A stretch of 22,618 bases of DNA from DATHCB01 sp035319765 (GTDB taxonomy: Archaea; Thermoproteota; Bathyarchaeia; Bathyarchaeales; SOJC01): positions 1 to 22,618 of the forward strand of contig DATHCB010000040.1 of assembly GCA_035319765.1 (NCBI GenBank), written 5' to 3'. The translations under genes and the position numbers were made by a program. Shown piece by piece: positions 14,823 through 21,688 of this stretch (its first letter is position 1; each line of letters opens with the position of its first letter). The notes under the pieces were generated by a model. The model was not told the DNA's origin and did no database searches. It saw only the letters and a program-made list of their open reading frames with translations.

Positions 14823-15260
14823 ATGTCTAATCTGAGCGATCGTGAAAGGCTTGTTTCTCGCGAGTCCAGCGAGCTGATTATCTCTAGGCGACTGAGTCGT
14901 GCCGCCGTGATGGAATACGCACTAAAGACGTGGACGGGCGAGGAACAAATTGCCAAGAGCCTAGCCCGGGAAGCAATGGCGGTCATCTGCGAGGCTTATG
15001 AAAGGAACCCAGCGTTCCTAGGAAACAAGAGCAAAAAGTGGATAGTCGGTGGCTTGTTCTACCTGCTCGGACAGACATGCGGGCACGCAAGAACTCAGAA
15101 ACAAATCGCTCGGGTCCTAAGCACGACTGAAGTGACGATTCGAGCCTCTCAGCAGAGTTGGCTCACGAACTTTCCAGAATTCTGGACAAGACGGCCCACG
15201 TCAAATGTAAAAGTTTGTCAAAGAAAGACCAGCAGTGCGTCAAGGCATTCTCATTCCTAG
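14823..15260 (+). CDS. Mini-TFB: single cyclin-fold TFIIB-like protein
   Basis: The 145-residue product carries only one cyclin-type repeat (about 42-120). GGLFYLLGQ, RTQKQIARVL and TTEVTIRASQQSW match the end of the second cyclin repeat of archaeal TFB, where the TQ(K/R)(Q/E)IA...TEVTIR helices contact the BRE element. There is no zinc ribbon, no B-finger and no first cyclin repeat, so it cannot act as a complete TFB. It could bind BRE-like DNA and act as a specific activator or repressor. It is a clear paralogue of the protein at 18866. The tail after FPEFW (RRPTSNVKV onwards) is low in conserved features and may be non-native. It is divergent from the Lrp gene. Confidence 0.75.
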   Translation: MSNLSDRERLVSRESSELIISRRLSRAAVMEYALKTWTGEEQIAKSLAREAMAVICEAYERNPAFLGNKSKKWIVGGLFYLLGQTCGHARTQKQIARVLSTTEVTIRASQQSWLTNFPEFWTRRPTSNVKVCQRKTSSASRHSHS

Positions 15261-15454
15261 CGCGCATCTACTGACATCTGTGGCTTGAGTTTTTGGAGCT
15301 ACATTAGGAAGCCCCTTGGACCCAAGTGTTGTAACCAGAATCAGCGGTTTCACAGTAAAATAACATACATGAGAGTCTATCACGATTTTCTCTGCCATGC
15401 GGACAGCTCCATTTTCATTAAGAATGGCTTCGAATATAAACGAACGCGCGTTAA

Positions 15455-15475
15455 TTTGACGAAGTTTTAGTCAAA
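15455..15475. promoter_or_regulatory. Inverted repeat TTTGAC-N9-GTCAAA before the winged-helix gene
   Basis: A perfect 6-bp inverted repeat lies about 20-40 nt upstream of the next start, close to a palindromic AACGCGCGTT at 15443-15452. It may be the operator of the regulator at 15496. The rest of 15261-15495 shows no convincing gene. Confidence 0.3.
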
Positions 15476-15495
15476 AAACGCTAAATGCTGCTTGG

Positions 15496-16251
15496 TTGAC
15501 ACGATTATTGTTGGTGGCATCTTTGAGGAAGGACGATGTTTTCTCAATCGCTGTCGATCCGACGCGGAATAGGATCATTAAGCGTCTAGAAGAGGCGGGA
15601 AAGGCTGCTTACTCGGATTTGTTGGATTCCGTGGACACTGTTAGGCATCTTACCAGCACGGGGAATTTCAATTATCACTTGGAATTTCTGCTGAAGAACT
15701 CAATCATCACCAAGGATGGTCCTGTCTATAAACTGACTGACAAAGGTCTGGAGATTGCTCGATTCATCAAGGATGTTGACCAATCGTGGTCCAAGCTTGA
15801 ACCGAAACTGAGAGGTGAAAATATGAGCATATTCAGTTGCGCAGAACGATTTGAGAAGGAAACCGGAACCAAAATGCTGCGAAATTCTAGGAGCTTTCAC
15901 GGCATGGATATGATAAGCGACGAGAAAAGAGTGATCGGCATCATCGCGCAAGAAGACTGCCGCGGAGAATTCTTCGCCTCATACCAGCCCTTGGCAGTGG
16001 AAGACTTTAAACTGTGCGTGAAAAAAGGCTGCAAAGATGAGGGCAATATGCTGATTCTCGCCCATCCAGACTTGAAATACTACGTATCCCCTACAATGCT
16101 CAGCCAAGTGTACCAATTCTTGGAAGAAAACTTCGGCGAAGCCCAAATCTTTGCAACGAAGGAACAGCCTCACCCACTTCTCTTCAGAGCCGAAACGATG
16201 GGGAAAGATTACAACGGATGCGCATTCATGATCGCCCCATGTGTTTTCTAA
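15496..16251 (+). CDS. ArsR-like winged-helix protein with C-terminal sensor-like domain
   Basis: The 251-residue product has an N-terminal winged helix (about 15-95): DPTRNRIIKRLEEAGKAAYS, then FNYHLEFLLKNSIITKDGP and VYKLTDKGLEIA, the pattern of archaeal ArsR/HTH_20-like regulators. Residues about 110-251 form a second domain I cannot assign; it has FFASYQPLAVEDFKLCVKKG, HPDLKYYVSP and a Cys near the C-terminus (CAFMIAPCVF), so ligand or metal sensing is possible. Several starts are available; TTG at 15496 is the longest, but TTG at 15523 follows GGTGG by 5 nt and begins just before the conserved part. No partner gene is adjacent. Confidence 0.72.
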   Translation: MTRLLLVASLRKDDVFSIAVDPTRNRIIKRLEEAGKAAYSDLLDSVDTVRHLTSTGNFNYHLEFLLKNSIITKDGPVYKLTDKGLEIARFIKDVDQSWSKLEPKLRGENMSIFSCAERFEKETGTKMLRNSRSFHGMDMISDEKRVIGIIAQEDCRGEFFASYQPLAVEDFKLCVKKGCKDEGNMLILAHPDLKYYVSPTMLSQVYQFLEENFGEAQIFATKEQPHPLLFRAETMGKDYNGCAFMIAPCVF

Positions 16252-16520
16252 AAAATAGATGTGCCATCTAAACCGCGCGCTACAAACAGAAAACAGTGAC
16301 GCAGAAAAGTCATAGCGAAGCCGAAAGATTTCGAGAAGGCATATTTAGGCAGATTCTTAACTTACTTTCTTCATATACAATACGGGATTTCAGCGCGCTA
16401 CTTGGTTGGTTGGGACGAATATTATTCGTACTAGAATATGCCTTCGTTGGAAGCACTCCTTTTTAGCCCTTCCATTCTATCATTTTGTTATAGAAGAATC
16501 TTATAGACGAGGCTTGCAGG

Positions 16521-16859
16521 TTGCTAGAGTGGGACAATCCGCGCAAAAGGCGAGACCGATTGAATATTCTTGCGGAAGTATTGGACATCACCAAGGAAGG
16601 AAGCCTGAAGACCCAGATAATGTACCGGGCAAATTTGAGTTTTGCTCAGTTGAGCGAGTATCTCGATCTGTTGGTGACCATGAAGCTGATTGGAATAATC
16701 AGAGGAAAGCAAAAGACTGTCTACAAGACAACAAACAAGGGCTTGCGGTACCTGCAGAACTATAGAGAGATTATCCAACTACTCAAGAACGACAATGACG
16801 ACGGGAAACTGGACATCAAAGACGGCCCACCTATCGACTGGGTTAAAAGAACATCATAG
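16521..16859 (+). CDS. Small winged-helix DNA-binding protein (COG3432 / HTH_45 type)
   Basis: The 112-residue product is almost entirely one winged helix: RRDRLNILAEVLDITKEG, SLKTQIMYRANLSFAQLSEY, LDLLVTMKLIGI and a wing ending in YKTTNKGLRYLQNY. This matches the abundant archaeal HTH_45 regulators, thought to act as local DNA-binding proteins. The TTG start at 16521 has GAGG 8 nt upstream. The acidic tail after residue 88 (KNDNDDGKLDIKDG) is poorly conserved in such proteins. No target is evident. Confidence 0.82.
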   Translation: MLEWDNPRKRRDRLNILAEVLDITKEGSLKTQIMYRANLSFAQLSEYLDLLVTMKLIGIIRGKQKTVYKTTNKGLRYLQNYREIIQLLKNDNDDGKLDIKDGPPIDWVKRTS

Positions 16860-17290
16860 AGGACTTCAATTTTTCTCACAATCTCTTGAAAACATGCGTT
16901 AGAGCCCGCCATGGCATGAATACGAAAAAGCGTCAAGCTCTCGTGTAAGTAGCGGAAACGATAGTAAAATGTAGTCATTTCAATGGCTATTAAGTTGGTT
17001 TTTGGTCGCGAATTGATAGCATCTGGGCAAAGTTTGAACGAGAGTTTGAAGCTATCCCGGGCTACCAAGATCGCTATATTTTAATCTCGTTTCTATAGCA
17101 GAACAACGTCAATTCGACAGAATTTATAGCACCATCATGCATTACCATGGAACTGTCGGGGCAATGTTCCAACTCTAACGCACGCTACAAAGCCAAGATT
17201 CTTTGGGTAAAGTGCGCGCGCTATCATCTACGCGCGCCGCGACAGCTGGCTTCTCAAAGATGCTCTCTTATCGCGCGCGTGAAAAGCTGC
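16860..17290. other. Gene-free stretch with GCGCGC tracts
   Basis: No convincing frame is seen in these 430 bp. It contains GCGCGC at 17214, 17232 and 17273, a TGGAAC/GTTCCA inverted repeat (17148-17171) and a CTATATTTTAA stretch near 17082 that could be a promoter without an obvious gene. Confidence 0.5.
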
Positions 17291-18493
17291 TTAGCTTGTT
17301 CGGTTGAATATTGCGGTACCATTATCATGCGTGCTTCCACTTATGTCCTCTTTCAACTCCGACGTCGGTCTTAGAATTGCGGCGTTATTCACCAGCGGTG
17401 TATCTCCTAAGAATTTGTTGAGAATGCTTACGTACCTTTCATGGTCGTATATCCACTCTCCTTTCCTGAAGCATTGGTACGGAATCGTTTGCCTGATTGA
17501 ACTCGACAAGTCCTGAATCGCATATTGATAGTCTTTCAAAAAGCCGCTTCTCACGAGTCCTGATAAGATCTCGAGAAACCTTCTGAATTCGGATCTTGGG
17601 AAGTATAAATATCCATAAAGCTGGTTCTTGCCTAAAGTTTTGCCGAATGCTGTCACGAAGGGTTTATCCAGCAGTGAAGATGCAAACCTCGCTAGGTTTC
17701 GCTCTTCATCAAAGCTGAATGTGAATAAGGAGCGCTCTGAATCTTTTCCGAAATGAAATACTGTTGCCTCAAAGCCTTGTAAGAGGTCTCTGCCTACGAG
17801 ATGATTGTAATAATGGTATCTGGCCAATTGAGGGGAAAGGCCTAATCTTTTGGCCAGGCTCTTGAAACTGATAGTAGCGTCCTTTTCAAGCTCTTTCAAG
17901 GTAAGCACATCGATCTCATCGGCTTGAACAGAGAAGGCCTTAGGTTCGACTAAGCCAAGGGGCAGATCCGTGTCTGCGGTCTCAATCTCCTGAACCCATC
18001 CGTCCCAATCAAAATCCCAGGTTTTGGTCTCTGGATTAAACCATTTGTGTTTCAATGGAACCGAATAGAACCATGTTGACCAAAAGATCTGAGCTCTCCT
18101 GCATAAGCCAGTTCTTTCCAATTCACTGATAAAATATTCAAATGCACTGCGATTTCCAGCGGGAACAGTGAATATTCCGACGCATCCTTCGAACATGCCG
18201 TAACATCTGCTTACGAATGTCCAGAAATCGTTAATTTTCAACGCGTCAAGAAGAGAACTTTCGTATCCAGGAACGCCTTCAGCGAATACTAAGGCCTTCC
18301 CGAGTCCAAGATTCGCATGATAAATATTTGCGTGAAATCTCAAAAAAGTCTGGGAATTGAGGCGTTTAAGCCTTTTTCGCAGTGTTTCAGGCGGCATACG
18401 GAGCTTTCTTGAAACTTCAGTCACATTTCTAGGGCCATAGGTCTCTAAGGCTTCAAGCACCTGCAAATCGACCATGTCAAATGGCTTGTGCAT
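17291..18493 (-). CDS. Tandem helix-turn-helix transcriptional regulator
   Basis: The 400-residue product has an N-terminal AsnC-like HTH (about 5-48: VDLQVLEALETYGPRNVTEV, RKLRMPPETLRKRLKRL), a domain rich in aromatics, and a second HTH at about 190-240 (LTLKELEKDATISFKSLAKR, LGLSPQLARYHYY) followed by a second similar domain. The two halves look like a duplicated HTH-plus-sensor unit, a design seen in archaeal Lrp-related regulators. The ATG at 18493 is chosen because the HTH begins right after it and it clears the stop of the upstream peptide gene (18555); the frame stays open to a TTG at 18622, which would overlap that gene. It is likely co-transcribed with the peptide gene. Ligand and targets are unknown. 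Confidence 0.75.
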   Translation of the reverse strand: MHKPFDMVDLQVLEALETYGPRNVTEVSRKLRMPPETLRKRLKRLNSQTFLRFHANIYHANLGLGKALVFAEGVPGYESSLLDALKINDFWTFVSRCYGMFEGCVGIFTVPAGNRSAFEYFISELERTGLCRRAQIFWSTWFYSVPLKHKWFNPETKTWDFDWDGWVQEIETADTDLPLGLVEPKAFSVQADEIDVLTLKELEKDATISFKSLAKRLGLSPQLARYHYYNHLVGRDLLQGFEATVFHFGKDSERSLFTFSFDEERNLARFASSLLDKPFVTAFGKTLGKNQLYGYLYFPRSEFRRFLEILSGLVRSGFLKDYQYAIQDLSSSIRQTIPYQCFRKGEWIYDHERYVSILNKFLGDTPLVNNAAILRPTSELKEDISGSTHDNGTAIFNRTS

Positions 18494-18554
18494 TGTTGAC
18501 CGCTCTGCGAGCTGTGACAACAATAGTTCTGTCTTTCTGCTTTTAAAAGTAACC

Positions 18555-18761
18555 TTAGTTTGGAACTGGGCTGTCAACGTCGTCTCCGCCACACGGCTGG
18601 ACACTTCCATGTCCTGAAGCAAAGGTTGCTGTCTTTGGGCTGCTTGAAATAGTGCTCAAGCTTACTAAAGCGATTGTTCCGAACGATGCGAAGAGCAGAA
18701 GGCACAACAGGAATACAGCTTTAAAATTCGTTCGCGTCACCTCCTTTGTTTTCTCACCCAA
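18555..18761 (-). CDS. Small exported or membrane peptide ahead of the regulator
   Basis: The 68-residue product has a charged start (MGEKTKEVTRTNFK), one strong hydrophobic helix (about 15-34, AVFLLCLLLFASFGTIALV) and a polar tail ending GGDDVDSPVPN. That is the layout of a small exported or anchored peptide. It lies directly upstream of the tandem-HTH regulator on the same strand. The start is unclear: TTG at 18761 would be almost leaderless behind a TATA-like stretch at about 18792-18803, and GTG at 18740 is in frame. A perfect GGAGGTGA (18744-18737) is present but no usual start codon follows it at normal spacing. Function unknown; a cue for the regulator is only a guess. Confidence 0.55.
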   Translation of the reverse strand: MGEKTKEVTRTNFKAVFLLCLLLFASFGTIALVSLSTISSSPKTATFASGHGSVQPCGGDDVDSPVPN

Positions 18762-18791
18762 AAAGTACTTAGTCTAGGTGGAAAGCAAAAA

Positions 18792-18803
18792 ACCTATATG
18801 AAA
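18792..18803. promoter_or_regulatory. Shared TATA-like element between divergent genes
   Basis: ACCTATATGAAA sits between the exported-peptide gene (minus) and the second mini-TFB gene (plus). TATATG/CATATA is near-symmetric and lies at a workable distance for both directions. Confidence 0.35.
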
Positions 18804-18865
18804 TTAACTTCTAGAACTTTGTTCCATCTTTAGAGGAGGCGAGGCGCTGGGCGAAGCTCCCAGAG

Positions 18866-19264
18866 TTGATCAGAAAATATGATTGCGCTAATACAGCCCT
18901 CAAGAAGCTTGAAGAAAACGCTGACAAATCCCGAAACAATTACGTCTTGAGGCGGCTGAATCGCGTCGACGCATACTTCAGTATGTCTAACGTGTGGGGA
19001 GGGCAGGAACCAGCTGCTCGGGCTGTGGCCTCAGAGAGTGTGAGAATCATCACTGAGGCTTATGAAAAGGCAGCCTCTTTCTTTGGGAGCAAAAGCAAAG
19101 AATGGGTTTTGGGTGGCTTGTTCTATTTACTCGGACAGAGGGGCGTGTCAAAAACACAGAAGCAAATAGCAAGATGTTTGGACACCAGCCAGATGACGAT
19201 TAGGAACTCCTATCAAGACTGGGACGCTTTCCCGAATTCTGGCCTGAAGCCACAGCACGTCTGA
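18866..19264 (+). CDS. Mini-TFB paralogue, C-terminal end possibly frameshifted
   Basis: The 132-residue product matches the protein at 14823 over its conserved part: RIITEAYEKAASFFGSKSKE, LGGLFYLLGQ, KTQKQIARCL and SQMTIRNSYQDW, again one TFB-type cyclin repeat with no zinc ribbon. After DW the frame gives AFPNSGLKPQHV and stops, but the -1 frame reads FPEFWPEATARLKG and continues to a stop at 19335; FPEFW also follows the same segment in frame in the paralogue. So either a small deletion shifted the end or ribosomes slip at T-TTC-CCG (19228-19234). The TTG start is 26 nt from GGAGG (18835-18839), with a 5-bp hairpin CTGGG/CCCAG (18847-18863) between. It is divergent from a regulatory unit, as its paralogue is. 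Confidence 0.7.
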   Translation: MIRKYDCANTALKKLEENADKSRNNYVLRRLNRVDAYFSMSNVWGGQEPAARAVASESVRIITEAYEKAASFFGSKSKEWVLGGLFYLLGQRGVSKTQKQIARCLDTSQMTIRNSYQDWDAFPNSGLKPQHV

Positions 19265-19612
19265 AAGGAAGGCATTGCAATAGAAGGAAACCATCCTTCA
19301 ATCCTCGTTCGGGACCGATGGTCAAGCTTCTGTGAATGAATATCGCGCACCCGTGATCGCATGAGCTTTTTTGCTTTAGTTAATTGCGGAAGCGAACCTT
19401 TATTCAAACCTTACGAATATCCTATGCCGCGCTCATCGATTCTTTTCTAAAGTCGCTTTGTCGGGATGGTCTGGGACCTGGACCAATTCGATGCTCTGTT
19501 GTTTAATTCGTTTTCAATCTTGATTTCGCGTTCATAATTCCTTTTACTTCCCCGTCGACTAATGACGATATAGGACAAAAAAGGAAACATAACGCGCTTC
19601 AGGTGAGGAAGC

Positions 19613-19996
19613 TTGGATGAACAGCTCAGAATCCTCGTAATCGACGACGACCAAAGCATAAGAAGAACGACCTCTGCAATATTGGAAAATGAAGGATATG
19701 TCGTTGACACGGCTGAGAATGGAAAAGAGGCAATAGAGAAGTCGAAGGCCGACCTCTACAGGATTGCGCTGATAGATTTTCGGCTTCCAGACATGGAGGG
19801 GACGAAATTGCTGCCTGCACTAAGAGAAACAACTCCGAAGATGGTGAAAATCATGGTAACAGGATATCCTACAGTACAAAACGCGATCGAATGCGTGAAC
19901 AAGCATGCAGACGCTTATTTTACAAAACCCGTAGACTACGAGACATTGCTTAAGACAATTAGAACCTTGATTCAAAAGCAAAAGAAGCTTCTGTAA
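19613..19996 (+). CDS. Response-regulator receiver protein (CheY-like)
   Basis: The 127-residue product is one complete receiver domain. The acidic cluster D11-D12-D13 follows strand 1 (ILVIDDD), the phospho-acceptor is D55 (ALIDFRLPDMEG), the switch threonine T83 is in MVTGYP and the conserved lysine K105 in YFTKPVD. All standard catalytic residues are present, unlike the receiver at 12891. No output domain is attached, so it would act by protein contact or phosphate relay. The TTG start is supported by AGGTGAG ending 5 nt upstream. Nothing gene-like is seen in the 277 bp before it (19336-19612). Confidence 0.88.
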   Translation: MDEQLRILVIDDDQSIRRTTSAILENEGYVVDTAENGKEAIEKSKADLYRIALIDFRLPDMEGTKLLPALRETTPKMVKIMVTGYPTVQNAIECVNKHADAYFTKPVDYETLLKTIRTLIQKQKKLL

Positions 19997-20183
19997 AGTC
20001 TTCGGCTGATAAATCTTCGCGTGAAAAATCGGTCGATGGCTTGCGAAAGGCAAAACGCGAAATGAAGCTTGCGGAATGGCAATCAAAGGACAGAACAAAT
20101 GGAAAACTCTAATTCAGAATGTAAGGAAAAAGAAATAAAGCAGGCATTTTTGACCCCCTATTCTTTAGTCTGGAAGTCCAGAT

Positions 20184-20309
20184 TTAGAAAATGGTCGTCG
20201 TTAATTTTTTTGGGGTGTTACCGCGACCTTTTCCCGAGGGGTTGCCGGTTGTGCTGGGATAGTTTGGATTGCCCTTGCCCCCCTTTACTACCTTTTCCCA
20301 TTTTTTCAC
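20184..20309 (-). CDS. Possible 41-residue Gly/Pro/Asn-rich protein
   Basis: From a GTG at 20309 the minus strand reads VKKWEKVVKGGKG, NPNYPSTTGNPSGKGRGN and TPKK, ending LTTTIF. The NPNYPSTTGNPSG-GRGN stretch looks designed, not random, and reminds me of short low-complexity proteins of unknown function. A GAGGTGA at 20312-20306 is well placed for an ATG at 20301 in another frame (27 codons, MGKGSKGGQGQSKLSQ start), so the true frame is uncertain. The 85-nt palindrome lies just upstream. Confidence 0.33.
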   Translation of the reverse strand: MKKWEKVVKGGKGNPNYPSTTGNPSGKGRGNTPKKLTTTIF

Positions 20310-20332
20310 CTCTTGTCCAACTTTAGAAACGG

Positions 20333-20417
20333 AGAGTGCATGCAAGCAGCGAAGAACCCGCCTGCATGCCAACAGTTAAGGACAGTTGAAAGCAGAACTG
20401 TCCTTGCACTGCACTCT
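20333..20417. repeat. Nested inverted repeats, possible structured RNA
   Basis: The outer arms are AGAGTGCATGCAAG (20333-20346) and CTTGCACTGCACTCT (20403-20417), which pair over 14 bp with one bulged base. Inside, AAGGACAGTT (20378-20387) pairs perfectly with AACTGTCCTT (20396-20405) around 8 nt. A third option pairs GCATGCA (20338-20344) with TGCATGC (20363-20369). The options compete, so the region could switch folds or mark the ends of a small mobile element. No gene is encoded within it. Confidence 0.55.
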
Positions 20418-21000
20418 TTGGGATGTCTTATGGTTGAATCAAATTAAATTAGGAGTTAACCGTAGATAATACGCTTTTGTTTTTTGGATATAGATTCGTA
20501 ATTTATGTGCTTAAAAAACAAATTTTGAAAAGGATTAAATACCTGCTCATTAGTAATAAGGGTAAAGATGATGGAGGGAAATGTAGGGAACTGATTTTCT
20601 GAGATCTCCTTCTCTATTCAGCTCTACCTTTCTCTTCCTGAGAGGGATGGAGCTAACCTCAGATATAGTTTATGAAAGAATCTTATGTAACAATCTTCTA
20701 TGCGCGACAGACGTAGTCTAACCATTAATTGGCAGGCGTCTTTGTGAAAACTAGTCCGTGCCTGCCCACTGGTCTGTAAGCGCGCGATCTTTTGGAGTGA
20801 TTGCTCGATCATAGATTATAGAGGTAATCTCTTTGGCGTTTGGCCCTAGCTACGGCATAGCTTATGAGTTCTGGAGTGGGCTAGACATGATTACGCGCCG
20901 AATTAAGGAGATGGATAACGCTCCTATTAATGCCGTATCCTAATTGCAAATGTAGAAGGCTTCTTGAATGCGAGTAGCTCGCGCGCACAACAATCTTAGA
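20418..21000. other. Gene-free stretch with inverted repeats
   Basis: No convincing coding frame is seen in 583 bp. It holds GGCAGGC (20731-20737) pairing with GCCTGCC (20760-20766), AGATTA/TAATCT near 20812-20829, GCGCGC at 20780 and 20981, and a TATA-like ATTAAATACC near 20533 that could drive a short transcript. Confidence 0.45.
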
Positions 21001-21528
21001 CTAAACAGTTTTGCCTTTTTTTAGTGTTAGGATGTGTTTTGCGATTTCCGACCTGCTCAGAATTCTGAAGTGACTTTGGTCGTTAAGGTCTACGAGGAAG
21101 GTTTCATTTTCCTCTAATTTCAGGTAGGGTATCTGTCTCACTATTTCCATGCCTTTGGTATAGGCTTCATAGCTTTCGTACAAGGTTATGAAGAGCACGT
21201 CTTTGTCGAATCCCATGCCGTAGACAGCCATTAAGTCGGCGTTTGGGTTCTCTTTCTCCAACTCCTTCGATTTCCTTCTGATTTCTGCCATTTCTTCCTT
21301 GGTTGGTGCTTTTTTCCTCTTGACCATCGTGATGCCAACCAGTTTGTACCCGAGTTTTCTGAAATCAGGTATTACGGTATATTCTTTTATGACCCCCTGC
21401 TTTTCCAAGCTTGCAATAGTCCGTGAAACAGTGGGCTGCGAAACTCCGATTGCCTGAGCAAGTTCTCTGTCACTTCTGCGGCTGTCTTTCATGAGCTCGG
21501 AGATCAGCTTCAACTCAACGTCTTTCAT
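21001..21528 (-). CDS. Lrp/AsnC family regulator with divergent C-terminal domain
   Basis: The 175-residue product opens with an AsnC-type HTH (about 1-48: ELKLISELMKDSRRSDRELA, IGVSQPTVSRTIASLEKQG). The C-terminal domain (about 60-150) is RAM-like in outline (LVGITMVKRKK, DLMAVYGMGFDKDVLFITLY) but carries a Lys/Glu-rich insert, KEEMAEIRRKSKELEKENPN, longer than in the protein at 14274. The ATG at 21528 has GGTGA 6 nt upstream, which fixes the start. It lies downstream of the histidine kinase gene in the same orientation, with 160 bp between. Ligand unknown. Confidence 0.88.
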   Translation of the reverse strand: MKDVELKLISELMKDSRRSDRELAQAIGVSQPTVSRTIASLEKQGVIKEYTVIPDFRKLGYKLVGITMVKRKKAPTKEEMAEIRRKSKELEKENPNADLMAVYGMGFDKDVLFITLYESYEAYTKGMEIVRQIPYLKLEENETFLVDLNDQSHFRILSRSEIAKHILTLKKGKTV

Positions 21529-21688
21529 AATTGCTCACCTTTCCTCTTTCAAATTAATCAAGCCGAAGATAAGTTAAAAATTTTGTGAGGCAAACTTTAA
21601 CAAAAAGTAATCTCGCTAATCTATTTCAAAATATAAAAGAAGCGCACGCTTAACTCACGCAAAAAATCAAGTCGCATGTTCACAGAGC

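Noticed and set aside
15285..15470. A 61-codon frame between the mini-TFB and winged-helix genes
   Set aside because: TTG start without ribosome site, no recognisable domain, and it runs through the likely promoter of the next gene.
5295..16985. AAATGTAGTCATT occurs at 5295-5307 and again near 16973
   Set aside because: A shared 13-mer is expected by chance in 22 kb of AT-rich DNA, and the flanks do not match.
20069..20326. An 85-codon plus-strand frame after the receiver gene
   Set aside because: The second half is Pro/Cys-rich antisense-like sequence with no domain pattern; the opposite-strand small frame reads better.
20560..20620. Box C/D-like RNA: ATGATGG followed by two CTGA boxes
   Set aside because: There is no matching C' box and the spacing is wrong for an archaeal C/D guide RNA.
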